Assembly (NCBI RefSeq): GCF_004349195.1
Contig: NZ_SMLG01000014.1
Location: forward strand, 1 to 64,000
Source of the DNA: Flavobacterium rhamnosiphilum
GTDB taxonomy: Bacteria; Bacteroidota; Bacteroidia; Flavobacteriales; Flavobacteriaceae
Direction of reading: 5' to 3'
DNA: 64,000 bases
Each line of letters opens with the position of its first letter. The first letter of the stretch is position 1. Both the position numbers and the translations under genes were made by a program. Below are positions 54,685-63,405 of this stretch, one piece after another. Under the pieces are notes generated by a model. It worked only from the letters and a program-made list of their open reading frames with translations. It did no database searches and was not told where the DNA came from.

Positions 54685-54820
54685 CTATTTTTAAACGAAT
54701 AAAAGAATCAGTCTTTCAATAAAAATATTAGTTTGTACACACAAAAAAATTATATTTACGTACTAATTAATTCATTCAAAACCTCGTCTTTATTTTGCAA
54801 AACTCTAATATTTTAGCGCT

Positions 54821-56305
54821 ATGAATTTAAAACTTTCTTTTGTTTTTACGGTGTTTTTTGTTTGTGTTTCAATAGCACAAAACGGAAATCCAAACGATTA
54901 TTTGTCGGCTCAATTCCATAAAGAGCGCAGAGAAGCCTTGCGTGCTAAAATGCCTGAGAATAGTGTGGCGGTGTTTTTTGGAAATCCCATTCGGAACCGA
55001 GCCAATGATGTGGATTTTATCTACCATCAAGATCCTGATTTTTATTATTTAACAGGATACAAAGAACCCAATTCAGTTCTGGTTATTTTTTCGAACAATC
55101 AAACCAATAAAGACGGAAAATCATTCCATGAATTGCTGTATGTTCAGGAAAAAAATCCAAGAGCGGAACAATGGACAGGAGTGCGTTTAGGAACAGAAGG
55201 CGCTAAAAAAGAGTTAGGTTTTGAAAATGCTTTGAATGGGGCAGCATTTTTAAATTCGGGGATTGATTATGTAAATTTTGACACTGTTTTTTTTAAAGAA
55301 TTTGAAGAAGATACCCGAAATTCGAAAAATGAGAAAGCCGATTTATACAAATTAATTGGAGCGTTTAAATCCCAAATTGGTTATAACGAGAAAGTAATTC
55401 CACAACCGGATTCGAATTTACAAAAGGAACTAGGGCTTAAAAAAAGTATTAGCGCAAAAAAAGCGACTATCGATACCCAATCGATTTTGACGTATATGGC
55501 GAGTTTGCGCGAGAAAAAATCCAAAGAAGAGTTGGTTTTGTTGACAAAAGCCGTTCGGATTTCGGCAATGGGACAACGTGAAGTAATGAAAGCGATGCAT
55601 CCCGGAATGTCTGAAACGGAAATACAGGGAATTCACGAATTTGTCTATAAAAAGTACGGCAGCGAGTTTGAGGGTTATCCGTCAATCGTGGGTGCAGGGA
55701 ACAACGGTTGTGTGTTGCATTATATTGAAAACAGTAAAATGAAAGTCGAAAATGATTTGGTTTTGATGGATTTAGGAGCGGAATATCATGGCTATACTGC
55801 TGATGTAACCCGAACAATTCCTGCTAATGGAAAATTTTCTACTGAACAAAAATTAATTTATGATTTGGTTTATGAAGCTCAAGAAGCGGGAATTACTGCC
55901 GCAAAAGTGGGAAATAGTTTTAATGCGCCGGATGATGCTGCTCGTAAAATAATCAGTGCCGGTTTAGTGAAATTAGGAATTGTTAAAACAGAACAAGAGT
56001 CCAGAAAATATTTCCCGCACGGAACTTCGCATCACATTGGGTTAGATGTTCACGATCCGGGTTTGTATAATGCTTTTGAAGCTGATATGGTTATTACAGT
56101 TGAACCGGGAATTTACATTCCTAACGGTAGTGATTGTGATAAAAAATGGTGGGGAATTGCGGTGCGAATTGAAGATGATATTTTGATTACCACAAATGGG
56201 CCCGTAAATTTATCTGGTGAAGCACCAAGGAAATCAAATGAAATTGAAGCTCTTATGAATGAAAAAAGTGTTTTGGATACTTTTTCTGTGCCAAGTTTGG
56301 ATTAG
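54821..56305 (+). CDS. Secreted aminopeptidase P-type M24 metallopeptidase
   Basis: This 494-aa peptidase would release N-terminal residues preceding proline. It has a signal peptide (ending at CVSIAQ, about residue 20), the aminopeptidase P N-terminal domain (about 35-170, NPIRNRANDVDFIYHQDPDFYYLTGY) and an M24 'pita-bread' domain. Metal ligands are seen in LVLMDLGAEYHGYTADVTRTIP, the HGTSHHIGLDVHDPG block and TVEPGIYIP. It is probably periplasmic. It ends convergently with the Dph6-type gene. Confidence 0.9.
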   Translation: MNLKLSFVFTVFFVCVSIAQNGNPNDYLSAQFHKERREALRAKMPENSVAVFFGNPIRNRANDVDFIYHQDPDFYYLTGYKEPNSVLVIFSNNQTNKDGKSFHELLYVQEKNPRAEQWTGVRLGTEGAKKELGFENALNGAAFLNSGIDYVNFDTVFFKEFEEDTRNSKNEKADLYKLIGAFKSQIGYNEKVIPQPDSNLQKELGLKKSISAKKATIDTQSILTYMASLREKKSKEELVLLTKAVRISAMGQREVMKAMHPGMSETEIQGIHEFVYKKYGSEFEGYPSIVGAGNNGCVLHYIENSKMKVENDLVLMDLGAEYHGYTADVTRTIPANGKFSTEQKLIYDLVYEAQEAGITAAKVGNSFNAPDDAARKIISAGLVKLGIVKTEQESRKYFPHGTSHHIGLDVHDPGLYNAFEADMVITVEPGIYIPNGSDCDKKWWGIAVRIEDDILITTNGPVNLSGEAPRKSNEIEALMNEKSVLDTFSVPSLD

Positions 56306-56332
56306 CAATTTCTTTCAGATTCTATAAAAATG

Positions 56333-56365
56333 AAACTCCGTTGTCTTATGACTTCGGAGTTTTTT
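56333..56365. terminator. Terminator between the M24 and Dph6-type genes
   Basis: AAACTCCG at 56333-56340 pairs with CGGAGTTT at 56355-56362, an inner GTC/GAC pairing strengthens it, and T residues follow. Convergent genes flank it, so it may serve both strands. Confidence 0.8.
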
Positions 56366-56372
56366 ATTTAAA

Positions 56373-57110
56373 TTATTTTTGAACCAGATCACAATACCAA
56401 AATCCAAAATCAAATGCATCAGAAGCACTCGTGTCGCAAGCGGTATCCGAGGAATCTTCTTTTTCTGGTTTTTCGTATTTTCGGTACACGATTTCACCAA
56501 TTTCAAAATTAATTGGTTTCGAGAAAATAGGACCGTCAAAAGTGAATGTATGAAATTCGCCGTTTTCGCCACAAACATCTACATTTTCAGGTAAATCATT
56601 GATGAAATCTTGGTCGATCACGCGACCAACGAAGCTTTTATCCAAGAATCGTTCGTTGACACAAACCACAATCGTTTTAAAGCCTAAGCCTATAAATTCT
56701 TGAATGATTTCGTGAGTTGGGATTTTCCAAAGTGGAAAAACGCCTTCGAAACCTATTTCGGCTAATTTATCTTCGCGGTATTTACGCAAATCTTCCAGAA
56801 AGATATCGCCAAAAATAGAATGCGTTACGCCTTGTTTTTTTAGTTTAGCCAATGTTTCGCGCATCACATTTTCATAGACTTCCATCGTGGGCATTTCGGG
56901 AATTTGCATGATTTCAAGCGGCAATCCGATGCTTTCGGCTTGTTGTTCCAATAATTCAACTCTAACACCGTGCATCGAAATACGTTGATACTGCTGGTTT
57001 ACGCTGGTGAGTAAACAGGCAATTTCAATTTCGGGATTTTGTAGGGTTTTATATAAGGCTAGCGCAGAATCTTTTCCGCTGCTCCAATTAAATAGGGCTT
57101 TCTTTTTCAA
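56373..57110 (-). CDS. Dph6-type ATP-pyrophosphatase (diphthine-ammonia ligase family)
   Basis: This protein is 245 aa from the preferred TTG start at 57110 (KKKALFNWSSGKDSALALYKTL). The PP-loop SGKDS binds ATP, and the conserved SMHGVRVELLEQQAESIGLPL, VTHSIFGDIF and FLGRVID-like blocks mark the Dph6/MJ0570 family. Bacteria have no diphthamide, so the bacterial function is unknown. The frame is open to a GTG at 57242 (MEIKKNRYF), but family members begin at MKKKALFNWSSGKDS, and the GTG would lie inside the neighbouring M1 gene. Confidence 0.75.
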   Translation of the reverse strand: MKKKALFNWSSGKDSALALYKTLQNPEIEIACLLTSVNQQYQRISMHGVRVELLEQQAESIGLPLEIMQIPEMPTMEVYENVMRETLAKLKKQGVTHSIFGDIFLEDLRKYREDKLAEIGFEGVFPLWKIPTHEIIQEFIGLGFKTIVVCVNERFLDKSFVGRVIDQDFINDLPENVDVCGENGEFHTFTFDGPIFSKPINFEIGEIVYRKYEKPEKEDSSDTACDTSASDAFDFGFWYCDLVQK

Positions 57111-57213
57111 TGTAGTTTTCTTGTGATTTTCTGGAGGTAAACTTACAAAATTTGTCGGATTAGTTTGAGAAACCTTTGTAACTTTGGGAATCGCAGCATT
57201 AAATGCCCTAATA

Positions 57214-59277
57214 ATGAAATACCTATTCTTTTTTATTTCCACGTTTACATTCGCCCAACAAACCCAATTTGTTGATTTTAAATCGGTTCTGGGGAAAATA
57301 GTTGTAAATTCGATTGAAAAAACAGTTTCTGGCGCTATCGATTATGATTTTGACGTTTTGAAATCTATTGATACCATTAAAATTGATGCTCAAAATATGG
57401 AATTTTCTGATTTAAAACTGAACGGAAAATCAATTAATTACATCAATACACAGAAACAATTACAAATTATTTTTCCGTTTAAAAAAGGAAAAAACAATCT
57501 GACTTTTCAGTATTCGGCAAAGCCAAAGCAAACGATATATTTTATTGGTTCAGAAGCAAATGATAATGTGCAAATTTGGACACAGGGACAAGGAAAATAT
57601 ACCAGTCATTGGTTTCCGAGTTTTGATGATGTGAATGAAAAAGTGGTTTTCAATTTGAATGTCGTATTTAATAAAGACTATCAGGTAATTTCAAATGGAA
57701 CGTTGAAATTTAAATCAGGACTTGATGGACTTTCGGTTTGGCAATACCAAATGCAAAAACCAATGAGTTCTTATTTATTGATGCTTGCCATCGGTAAATT
57801 TGAAAAAAACATCCAAAGATCAAAATCTGGAATTCCTTTAGAAATGTATTTGGAGTCAAAAGACGTTGCCAAATTTGAACCAACGTTTCGCGATTCAAAA
57901 AGAATGTTTGATTTTTTAGAAAAGGAAATAGGAGTGAAGTTTCCTTGGGGAATTTACAAACAAGTTCCTGTTCGGGATTTCTTGTATGCCGGAATGGAGA
58001 ATACATCAGCAACGCTTTTCAACACGCGTTTTGTGGTCGATTCTGTAGGTTTTGAGGACAGGAGTTACACGAATGTCAATGCGCATGAATTAGTCCATCA
58101 GTGGTTTGGAAATTCAGTCACTGCCGAAAGTGGAAAACACCATTGGTTACAGGAAGGTTTCGCCACTTATTATGCGTTGCTAGCCGAAAAGGAAATCTAT
58201 GGAGAAGATTATTTTTATTCGAAATTATATGAGTCGGCGCAACAACTGAAATTTGCTTCCCGAACGGACACCATTCCCGTTTTGAATGCCAAAGCCAGTT
58301 CATTGACTTTCTATCAAAAGGGCGCTTGGGCACTTTTTGTTTTACACGAAGAAATAGGCGATAAGGCATTTAAAAAAGCGGTAAAAAACTATTTGAAAAA
58401 ACATGCGTTTCAGAGTGTGAATACACCAGATTTCTTTGCTGAAATCAAAAAAGTATCAGATTATAATTTGGATAATTTTAGTAAAGTATGGCTTGAAACA
58501 ACTGTTTTTAATACCCAACAAGCCAATAGTTTATTGGTTAAAAACAAATCAATTCAGATATTGTTTGAAGTAGAGAAATTAAAAAATAAACCGTTGTTCG
58601 AGAAAAAAGATTTTTTAAAAAAAACTCTCCAGTCTGAGGTGCATTTTACGGTAAAAGAAGCAATAGTAAACCAATTGAAAAATGAAAAATTGGAAGATGT
58701 AACGAGCCTTTTTATTTTAGCTTTAGAAACTAAAAGTATTCCAGTTCGTCAAGCGGTTGCAGCATCATTAAATGAAATTTCGGAAAGTTTTAGAGCCCAA
58801 TATGAAACTTTATTGGATGACAAATCCTATCAAACACAAGAACTAGCGTTGTATAATTTATGGAATAATTTTCCGGAGCAACGCATTCAATATTTAGATA
58901 AATCAAAAACCTGGATGGGTTTCAATGATTATAATTTAAGGACGTTGTGGCTGACACTTGCCTTATCGACGCCCGATTATACGGTAGATAAAGTAGCATT
59001 GGCAAACGAATTAATACAGTATTCGTCCATAAATTATGAAGCGAATACAAGGCAAAATGCTTTGGAGAAATTGCTTACTTTCAAAATAATAAATGATGTC
59101 GTTTTGGGAAATTTGGTAAATGCAACTACGCATCACATGTGGCAATTCTCGAAATTTGGTAGAGATAACATTAGAAAATTATTGAAAAATCCGGAAATGA
59201 GAGTTTCTTTGGAAAGAATTGTTCCTGATTTAAATGAAGCCGAACAGTTTCAATTGAATCGATTGTTGAAGGAATAG
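57214..59277 (+). CDS. Secreted M1 family aminopeptidase
   Basis: This 687-aa zinc aminopeptidase has a signal peptide at its start (YLFFFISTFTFAQ). GMENTSAT is the substrate-binding GxMEN motif, the zinc motif is H291-E-L-V-H295, and the third ligand E314 is in LQEGFATYY (spacing HExxHx18E). A C-terminal helical HEAT-like domain (about residues 460-687) follows. The frame is open from 57184, but the ATG at 57214 places the signal peptide at the start. A TAACTTTG box at 57179-57186 also sits upstream. Confidence 0.9.
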   Translation: MKYLFFFISTFTFAQQTQFVDFKSVLGKIVVNSIEKTVSGAIDYDFDVLKSIDTIKIDAQNMEFSDLKLNGKSINYINTQKQLQIIFPFKKGKNNLTFQYSAKPKQTIYFIGSEANDNVQIWTQGQGKYTSHWFPSFDDVNEKVVFNLNVVFNKDYQVISNGTLKFKSGLDGLSVWQYQMQKPMSSYLLMLAIGKFEKNIQRSKSGIPLEMYLESKDVAKFEPTFRDSKRMFDFLEKEIGVKFPWGIYKQVPVRDFLYAGMENTSATLFNTRFVVDSVGFEDRSYTNVNAHELVHQWFGNSVTAESGKHHWLQEGFATYYALLAEKEIYGEDYFYSKLYESAQQLKFASRTDTIPVLNAKASSLTFYQKGAWALFVLHEEIGDKAFKKAVKNYLKKHAFQSVNTPDFFAEIKKVSDYNLDNFSKVWLETTVFNTQQANSLLVKNKSIQILFEVEKLKNKPLFEKKDFLKKTLQSEVHFTVKEAIVNQLKNEKLEDVTSLFILALETKSIPVRQAVAASLNEISESFRAQYETLLDDKSYQTQELALYNLWNNFPEQRIQYLDKSKTWMGFNDYNLRTLWLTLALSTPDYTVDKVALANELIQYSSINYEANTRQNALEKLLTFKIINDVVLGNLVNATTHHMWQFSKFGRDNIRKLLKNPEMRVSLERIVPDLNEAEQFQLNRLLKE

Positions 59278-59323
59278 GAATATATGTCAATTACAAACAT
59301 AATTTCTTGTGGTCTTTTTTTAA

Positions 59324-59392
59324 CTTTAATGAACTTATATTCCTTACATGGTGGCAAATACAAACCATGTAAGGAATATAAGTTCATTAAAG
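59324..59392. repeat. Perfect 29-bp hairpin, TGAACTTATAT family
   Basis: Arms at 59324-59352 (starting CTTTAATGAACTTATATTCC) and 59364-59392 pair perfectly around an 11-base loop. It lies between two convergent genes and may be a bidirectional terminator. The core is shared with 44771-44830 and 49350-49518. Confidence 0.92.
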
Positions 59393-59408
59393 AAATGGTG
59401 TTACTATT

Positions 59409-59930
59409 CTACCACAACTGACCCACTTCGTTTTTGATGTAAGCCAATGCAGCATTACTCGGGGATTGTTTTTCCATCAAATCACTTAAAAGTACTTCAC
59501 GTAATTTATCGGCATTGTCCACACGATCACTCATATTGGCTTTTCGAATCATTTGTATTGTAGCATTTTTTGCCGTGACAATAATGGTCCAACATTCATC
59601 TGACATGTATATTTGTTGGGTTAAATTGTGTTCAAATTCTTGTTCGATTTGTGTAATTATCAGATTTTCATAATCGTTTTTATCGTTAGAAATTGGAGCA
59701 ATCCGAATTAATAATTTAGTTGGATTGATGCGTTCCATGTATAATGACATGCGCTCATATGCTTGTAAACGCAAGGGTAACGCATTTTTTTGAGCTTCTT
59801 TGTTCAATAAATAACGACGTCTTCCTTCTTCGTTTTTGGTATGGAGATCAAAAAAATAATAGGCAACAAGACCCGTAACAATTGCCGGTAACGTATAACT
59901 TAGTAATTCTATAATTTTTGTAGTATCCAT
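59409..59930 (-). CDS. Membrane-anchored hypothetical protein (DUF7935-like)
   Basis: This 173-aa protein (from ATG 59930, MDTTKIIELLSY) has one transmembrane segment (TLPAIVTGLVAYYFF), then a charged linker (HTKNEEGRRRYLLNKEAQK) and a soluble domain containing LQAYERMSLYMERINPTKLLIRI. As far as I recall this matches a Flavobacteriia family now named DUF7935. The frame is open to 59987, but the promoter at 59952-59981 lies inside that extension, so the later ATG is right. Confidence 0.7.
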   Translation of the reverse strand: MDTTKIIELLSYTLPAIVTGLVAYYFFDLHTKNEEGRRRYLLNKEAQKNALPLRLQAYERMSLYMERINPTKLLIRIAPISNDKNDYENLIITQIEQEFEHNLTQQIYMSDECWTIIVTAKNATIQMIRKANMSDRVDNADKLREVLLSDLMEKQSPSNAALAYIKNEVGQLW

Positions 59931-59951
59931 GTTTTGATATAATTTAAAAAG

Positions 59952-59981
59952 CAAAAATATACTTTTTTGGCTATAAATCAA
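59952..59981 (-). promoter_or_regulatory. Promoter of the membrane-anchored hypothetical gene
   Basis: On the minus strand TTG (59981-59979), 19 bases, TATTTTTG (59959-59952), with about 20 bases to the ATG at 59930. Confidence 0.65.
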
Positions 59982-60015
59982 TTCCATTTTAATAGCAATA
60001 AATCAATACGAATGG

Positions 60016-60023
60016 TATTTTTG
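60016..60023 (+). promoter_or_regulatory. -7 element of the TauE/SafE gene
   Basis: TATTTTTG, 34 bases before the ATG at 60058. No TTG is seen at 19-21 bases upstream. Confidence 0.35.
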
Positions 60024-60057
60024 CCAATCACTACGGGAATAATAAATAATTAGTTAA

Positions 60058-60828
60058 ATGGAAACCTACATATTAGTTTTACTTTGTTTAGCTGCTTTTG
60101 CTGCAGGATTTATAGATGCCATTGTTGGTGGCGGCGGTTTGATACAAACACCTATGGGGTTAATTTTATTGCCGAATCTTCCAGTTTCAACCGTTATTGG
60201 TACGCTAAAAGTTCCCGCTTTTAGTGGGACTTCGTTTGCGGCCTATCAGTATCTTAAAAAAGTGGACATGAACTGGAAATTGCTGGCTATCATGATGCTT
60301 TTGGCATTTCCTTCGGCATTTTTAGGTTCTACTCTGTTGACGTATGTGAGCAATGATTTCATGAAGCCGTTATTGCTGGTCGTTCTTTCTTTTTTAGTGA
60401 TTTATACCTACGCCAAGAAAAATTTTGGGCAACATATAGAGAAAAATCATTCTTCGAGAACCCAAATTTGGAATGCTATTGGAATCAGTTTTGTTGTTGG
60501 TTTGTACGATGGATTTATTGGCCCGGGAACCGGAAGTTTTTTGGTGGTGGCTTTTATTGCCATTATGGGATTCGATTTTTTGCATGCTTCCGCAAATGCC
60601 AAAATGGTGAATCTGGCGACTAACTTTGGTTCTATTTGTCTTTTTATTTTAAAAGGAAAAATAATTTGGGCGGTTGCATTGCCTATGGCTGCCAGTAATG
60701 CTCTTGGCGGTTGGATTGGTGCTAAATTAGCCATCAATAAAGGAAATAGTTTTATTCGGATTTTCTTTTTGGTTGTGGTTGTCGGTACTCTAATTCGTTT
60801 TGCGTACGATGTCTTTTTTAAAGATTAG
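60058..60828 (+). CDS. TauE/SafE family transporter
   Basis: This 256-aa inner-membrane protein has about eight segments. GFIDAIVGGGGLIQTPMGLILLP at the start and GLYDGFIGPGTGSFLVVAFI in the middle are the two conserved repeats of the TSUP/TauE-SafE family, which export sulfite or organosulfonate-linked anions. The substrate here is unknown. The gene stands alone, divergent from the neighbouring hypothetical. Confidence 0.9.
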   Translation: METYILVLLCLAAFAAGFIDAIVGGGGLIQTPMGLILLPNLPVSTVIGTLKVPAFSGTSFAAYQYLKKVDMNWKLLAIMMLLAFPSAFLGSTLLTYVSNDFMKPLLLVVLSFLVIYTYAKKNFGQHIEKNHSSRTQIWNAIGISFVVGLYDGFIGPGTGSFLVVAFIAIMGFDFLHASANAKMVNLATNFGSICLFILKGKIIWAVALPMAASNALGGWIGAKLAINKGNSFIRIFFLVVVVGTLIRFAYDVFFKD

Positions 60829-60923
60829 CAACTTTGCTAATGACTTTATAGCAAGTGAATTTTTGGTTAAATCAGAACTCATTATGATTGTAATTTAAAC
60901 CTGTTTTCTAAATCTTAAATTCT

Positions 60924-60931
60924 TATTTTTG
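60924..60931 (+). promoter_or_regulatory. -7 promoter element of the UvrD-type helicase gene
   Basis: TATTTTTG followed by CA fits TAnnTTTG and lies 22 bases before the ATG at 60954. CTG stands 20 bases upstream as a weak -33. Confidence 0.4.
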
Positions 60932-60953
60932 CATAATAAATTTAAATTTCTCC

Positions 60954-63293
60954 ATGCATAAATATATCGATCAACTCAACGAAGCCCAACGTGAACCTGT
61001 TCTTCAAAAAGACGGGCCAATGATTATCATTGCTGGTGCGGGCTCTGGGAAAACGCGTGTGTTGACTATTAGAATTGCTTATTTGATGAATCAGGGGGTT
61101 GATGCTTTCAATATTTTGTCGCTTACGTTTACCAATAAAGCGGCACGGGAAATGAAAACCCGAATCTCTCAGATTGTAGGCGCAAGTGAGGCAAAAAATC
61201 TTTGGATGGGAACATTTCACTCGGTTTTTGCCAGGATTTTACGTTCCGAAGCCGATCATTTGGGATATCCTTCGAATTTTACGATTTATGATTCCCAAGA
61301 TTCATTGCGTTGTATTTCCGGGATTATCAAAGAAATGCAATTGGACAGAGATGTGTATAAACCAAAACAGGTTTTAAGCAGAATCTCCAGTTATAAAAAT
61401 AGCTTGATTACGGTAAAAGCCTATTTCAACAATCCCGAATTACAAGAAGCAGATGCGATGGCTAAAAAGCCAAGATTAGGGGAGATTTATCAAAATTATG
61501 TTGATAAATGTTTTAAATCCGGAGCGATGGATTTTGATGATTTGTTGTTGAAAACCAATGAATTATTGACTCGTTTTCCGGAAGTTTTAGCCAAATATCA
61601 AAACCGTTTCCGATATATTTTGGTGGATGAGTACCAAGATACGAACCATTCACAATATTTGATTGTTCGTGCTTTATCGGATAAATTCCAGAATATCTGT
61701 GTGGTGGGCGATGATGCGCAAAGTATTTACGCATTTCGAGGAGCGAATATCAACAACATTTTGAATTTCCAGAAAGATTATGAAGGCGTGAAAACCTTTA
61801 GACTGGAACAAAATTACCGTTCGACAAAAAATATAGTGGAAGCAGCAAATACCATTATCGATAAGAATAAGGTAAAGCTGGATAAAATAGTTTGGACTGC
61901 GAATGATTTTGGTCCAAAAATAAAAGTGCATCGCAGTATGACCGATGCCGAAGAAGGGCGTTTTGTGGCCAGTACGATTTTCGAACAAAAAATGCAAAAC
62001 CAGCTTAGTAACGGCTCTTTTGCAATTTTGTATCGTACCAATGCACAATCCCGTGCGATGGAAGATGCGCTCAGAAAAAGAGATATTCCGTATCGAATTT
62101 ATGGTGGTTTGTCTTTTTATCAAAGGAAAGAAATCAAGGATGTATTGTGTTACTTGCGATTGGTTATCAACCCAAAAGATGAAGAAGCTTTGGTTCGTGT
62201 AATCAATTATCCGGCTCGCGGAATTGGAGATACAACAGTCGAAAAACTTACGATTGCAGCCAATCACTACAAACGTTCCATCTGGGAAGTGATGCAGAAC
62301 ATTGATAAAATTGACTTGAAGCTGAATTCGGGAACCAAACAAAAATTACAAGATTTTGTAACGATGATTCAGAGTTTTCAGGTAATTAATGAAAATCAGG
62401 ATGCATTCTACATCACCGATCACGTTGCCAAAAAAACAGGATTGGTTCAAGAATTAAAGAAAGATGCCACTCCGGAAGGGATGGCAAAAATTCAAAATAT
62501 AGAGGAACTATTAAACGGTATCAAGGATTTCACCGAAGGGCAAAAAGAAATTGATGGGGCTCGTGGCGCCTTGTCTGAGTTTATGGAAGATGTGGCTTTG
62601 GCAACAGATTTAGACAAAGATACCAGTGATGAGGATCGCGTGGCCTTGATGACGATTCACTTGGCAAAAGGATTAGAATTTCCTCATGTTTTTGTGGTGG
62701 GAATGGAAGAAGATTTGTTTCCGAGTGCAATGAGTATGAGTACGAGAAGTGAGCTCGAAGAAGAGCGTCGTTTGTTCTATGTGGCCTTGACACGTGCGGA
62801 GCATCAAGCGTATTTGACGTATGCACAATCGCGCTATCGCTGGGGAAAATTGACTGACAGCGAACCTTCCCGATTTATTGAGGAAATTGACGCACAGTAT
62901 TTAGAATATCTAACACCGGCCGAATCAAATTACAGGTATAAACCAATGATTGACAGTGATATTTTTGGAGATGTGGATAAATCTAGATTGCGTCTGGCAA
63001 AACCAGCAAATGGAACACCACCTCTAAAACATACTACCGATAATGAACCCAAATTGGATATAAATATTCGTAAATTGAAACCTGTATCGAATACTGCAAC
63101 TTCAAGCGGTAGTGCGAATTTGTTTGATAATAAATTAGTTTCCGGAAATATTGTAATGCACGAACGTTTTGGTAAAGGCGAAGTTTTAAACCTTGAAGGA
63201 GTGGGAGCAGATAAAAAAGCCGAAATCAAATTTGAAGTTGGTGGAATAAAGAAATTATTGTTACGCTTTGCGAAACTGGATATTATAGGATAG
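60954..63293 (+). CDS. uvrD: UvrD/PcrA-type SF1 DNA helicase
   Basis: This 779-aa 3'-5' helicase acts in nucleotide excision repair and removes proteins from DNA. It starts with the Q motif LNEAQREPV and Walker A GAGSGKTRVLT, then VDEYQDTNHSQY (DExx box), VVGDDAQSIYAFRGA (motif III), LEQNYRSTKNI (motif IV), MTIHLAKGLEFPHVF and VALTRAEHQAYL (motif VI). The C-terminal 100 residues carry a basic tail and a Tudor-like end (HERFGKGEVLNLEG), as in PcrA. It could be called uvrD or pcrA. Confidence 0.93.
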   Translation: MHKYIDQLNEAQREPVLQKDGPMIIIAGAGSGKTRVLTIRIAYLMNQGVDAFNILSLTFTNKAAREMKTRISQIVGASEAKNLWMGTFHSVFARILRSEADHLGYPSNFTIYDSQDSLRCISGIIKEMQLDRDVYKPKQVLSRISSYKNSLITVKAYFNNPELQEADAMAKKPRLGEIYQNYVDKCFKSGAMDFDDLLLKTNELLTRFPEVLAKYQNRFRYILVDEYQDTNHSQYLIVRALSDKFQNICVVGDDAQSIYAFRGANINNILNFQKDYEGVKTFRLEQNYRSTKNIVEAANTIIDKNKVKLDKIVWTANDFGPKIKVHRSMTDAEEGRFVASTIFEQKMQNQLSNGSFAILYRTNAQSRAMEDALRKRDIPYRIYGGLSFYQRKEIKDVLCYLRLVINPKDEEALVRVINYPARGIGDTTVEKLTIAANHYKRSIWEVMQNIDKIDLKLNSGTKQKLQDFVTMIQSFQVINENQDAFYITDHVAKKTGLVQELKKDATPEGMAKIQNIEELLNGIKDFTEGQKEIDGARGALSEFMEDVALATDLDKDTSDEDRVALMTIHLAKGLEFPHVFVVGMEEDLFPSAMSMSTRSELEEERRLFYVALTRAEHQAYLTYAQSRYRWGKLTDSEPSRFIEEIDAQYLEYLTPAESNYRYKPMIDSDIFGDVDKSRLRLAKPANGTPPLKHTTDNEPKLDINIRKLKPVSNTATSSGSANLFDNKLVSGNIVMHERFGKGEVLNLEGVGADKKAEIKFEVGGIKKLLLRFAKLDIIG

Positions 63294-63405
63294 TACCAAG
63301 TGGTCAGTTTTTCAGTGTTCAGTGACAGTTTGAGTAAATCTAAAATCTGATGACTGAAGTTTTAAATAGGAAATCAAAAATCGTTAATCAAAAATCTTAA
63401 ATCCG

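Noticed and set aside
61674..62342. 222-codon minus-strand open frame inside the helicase gene
   Set aside because: Antisense shadow of conserved helicase motifs; composition is rich in F, I, H and C as expected of a reversed frame.
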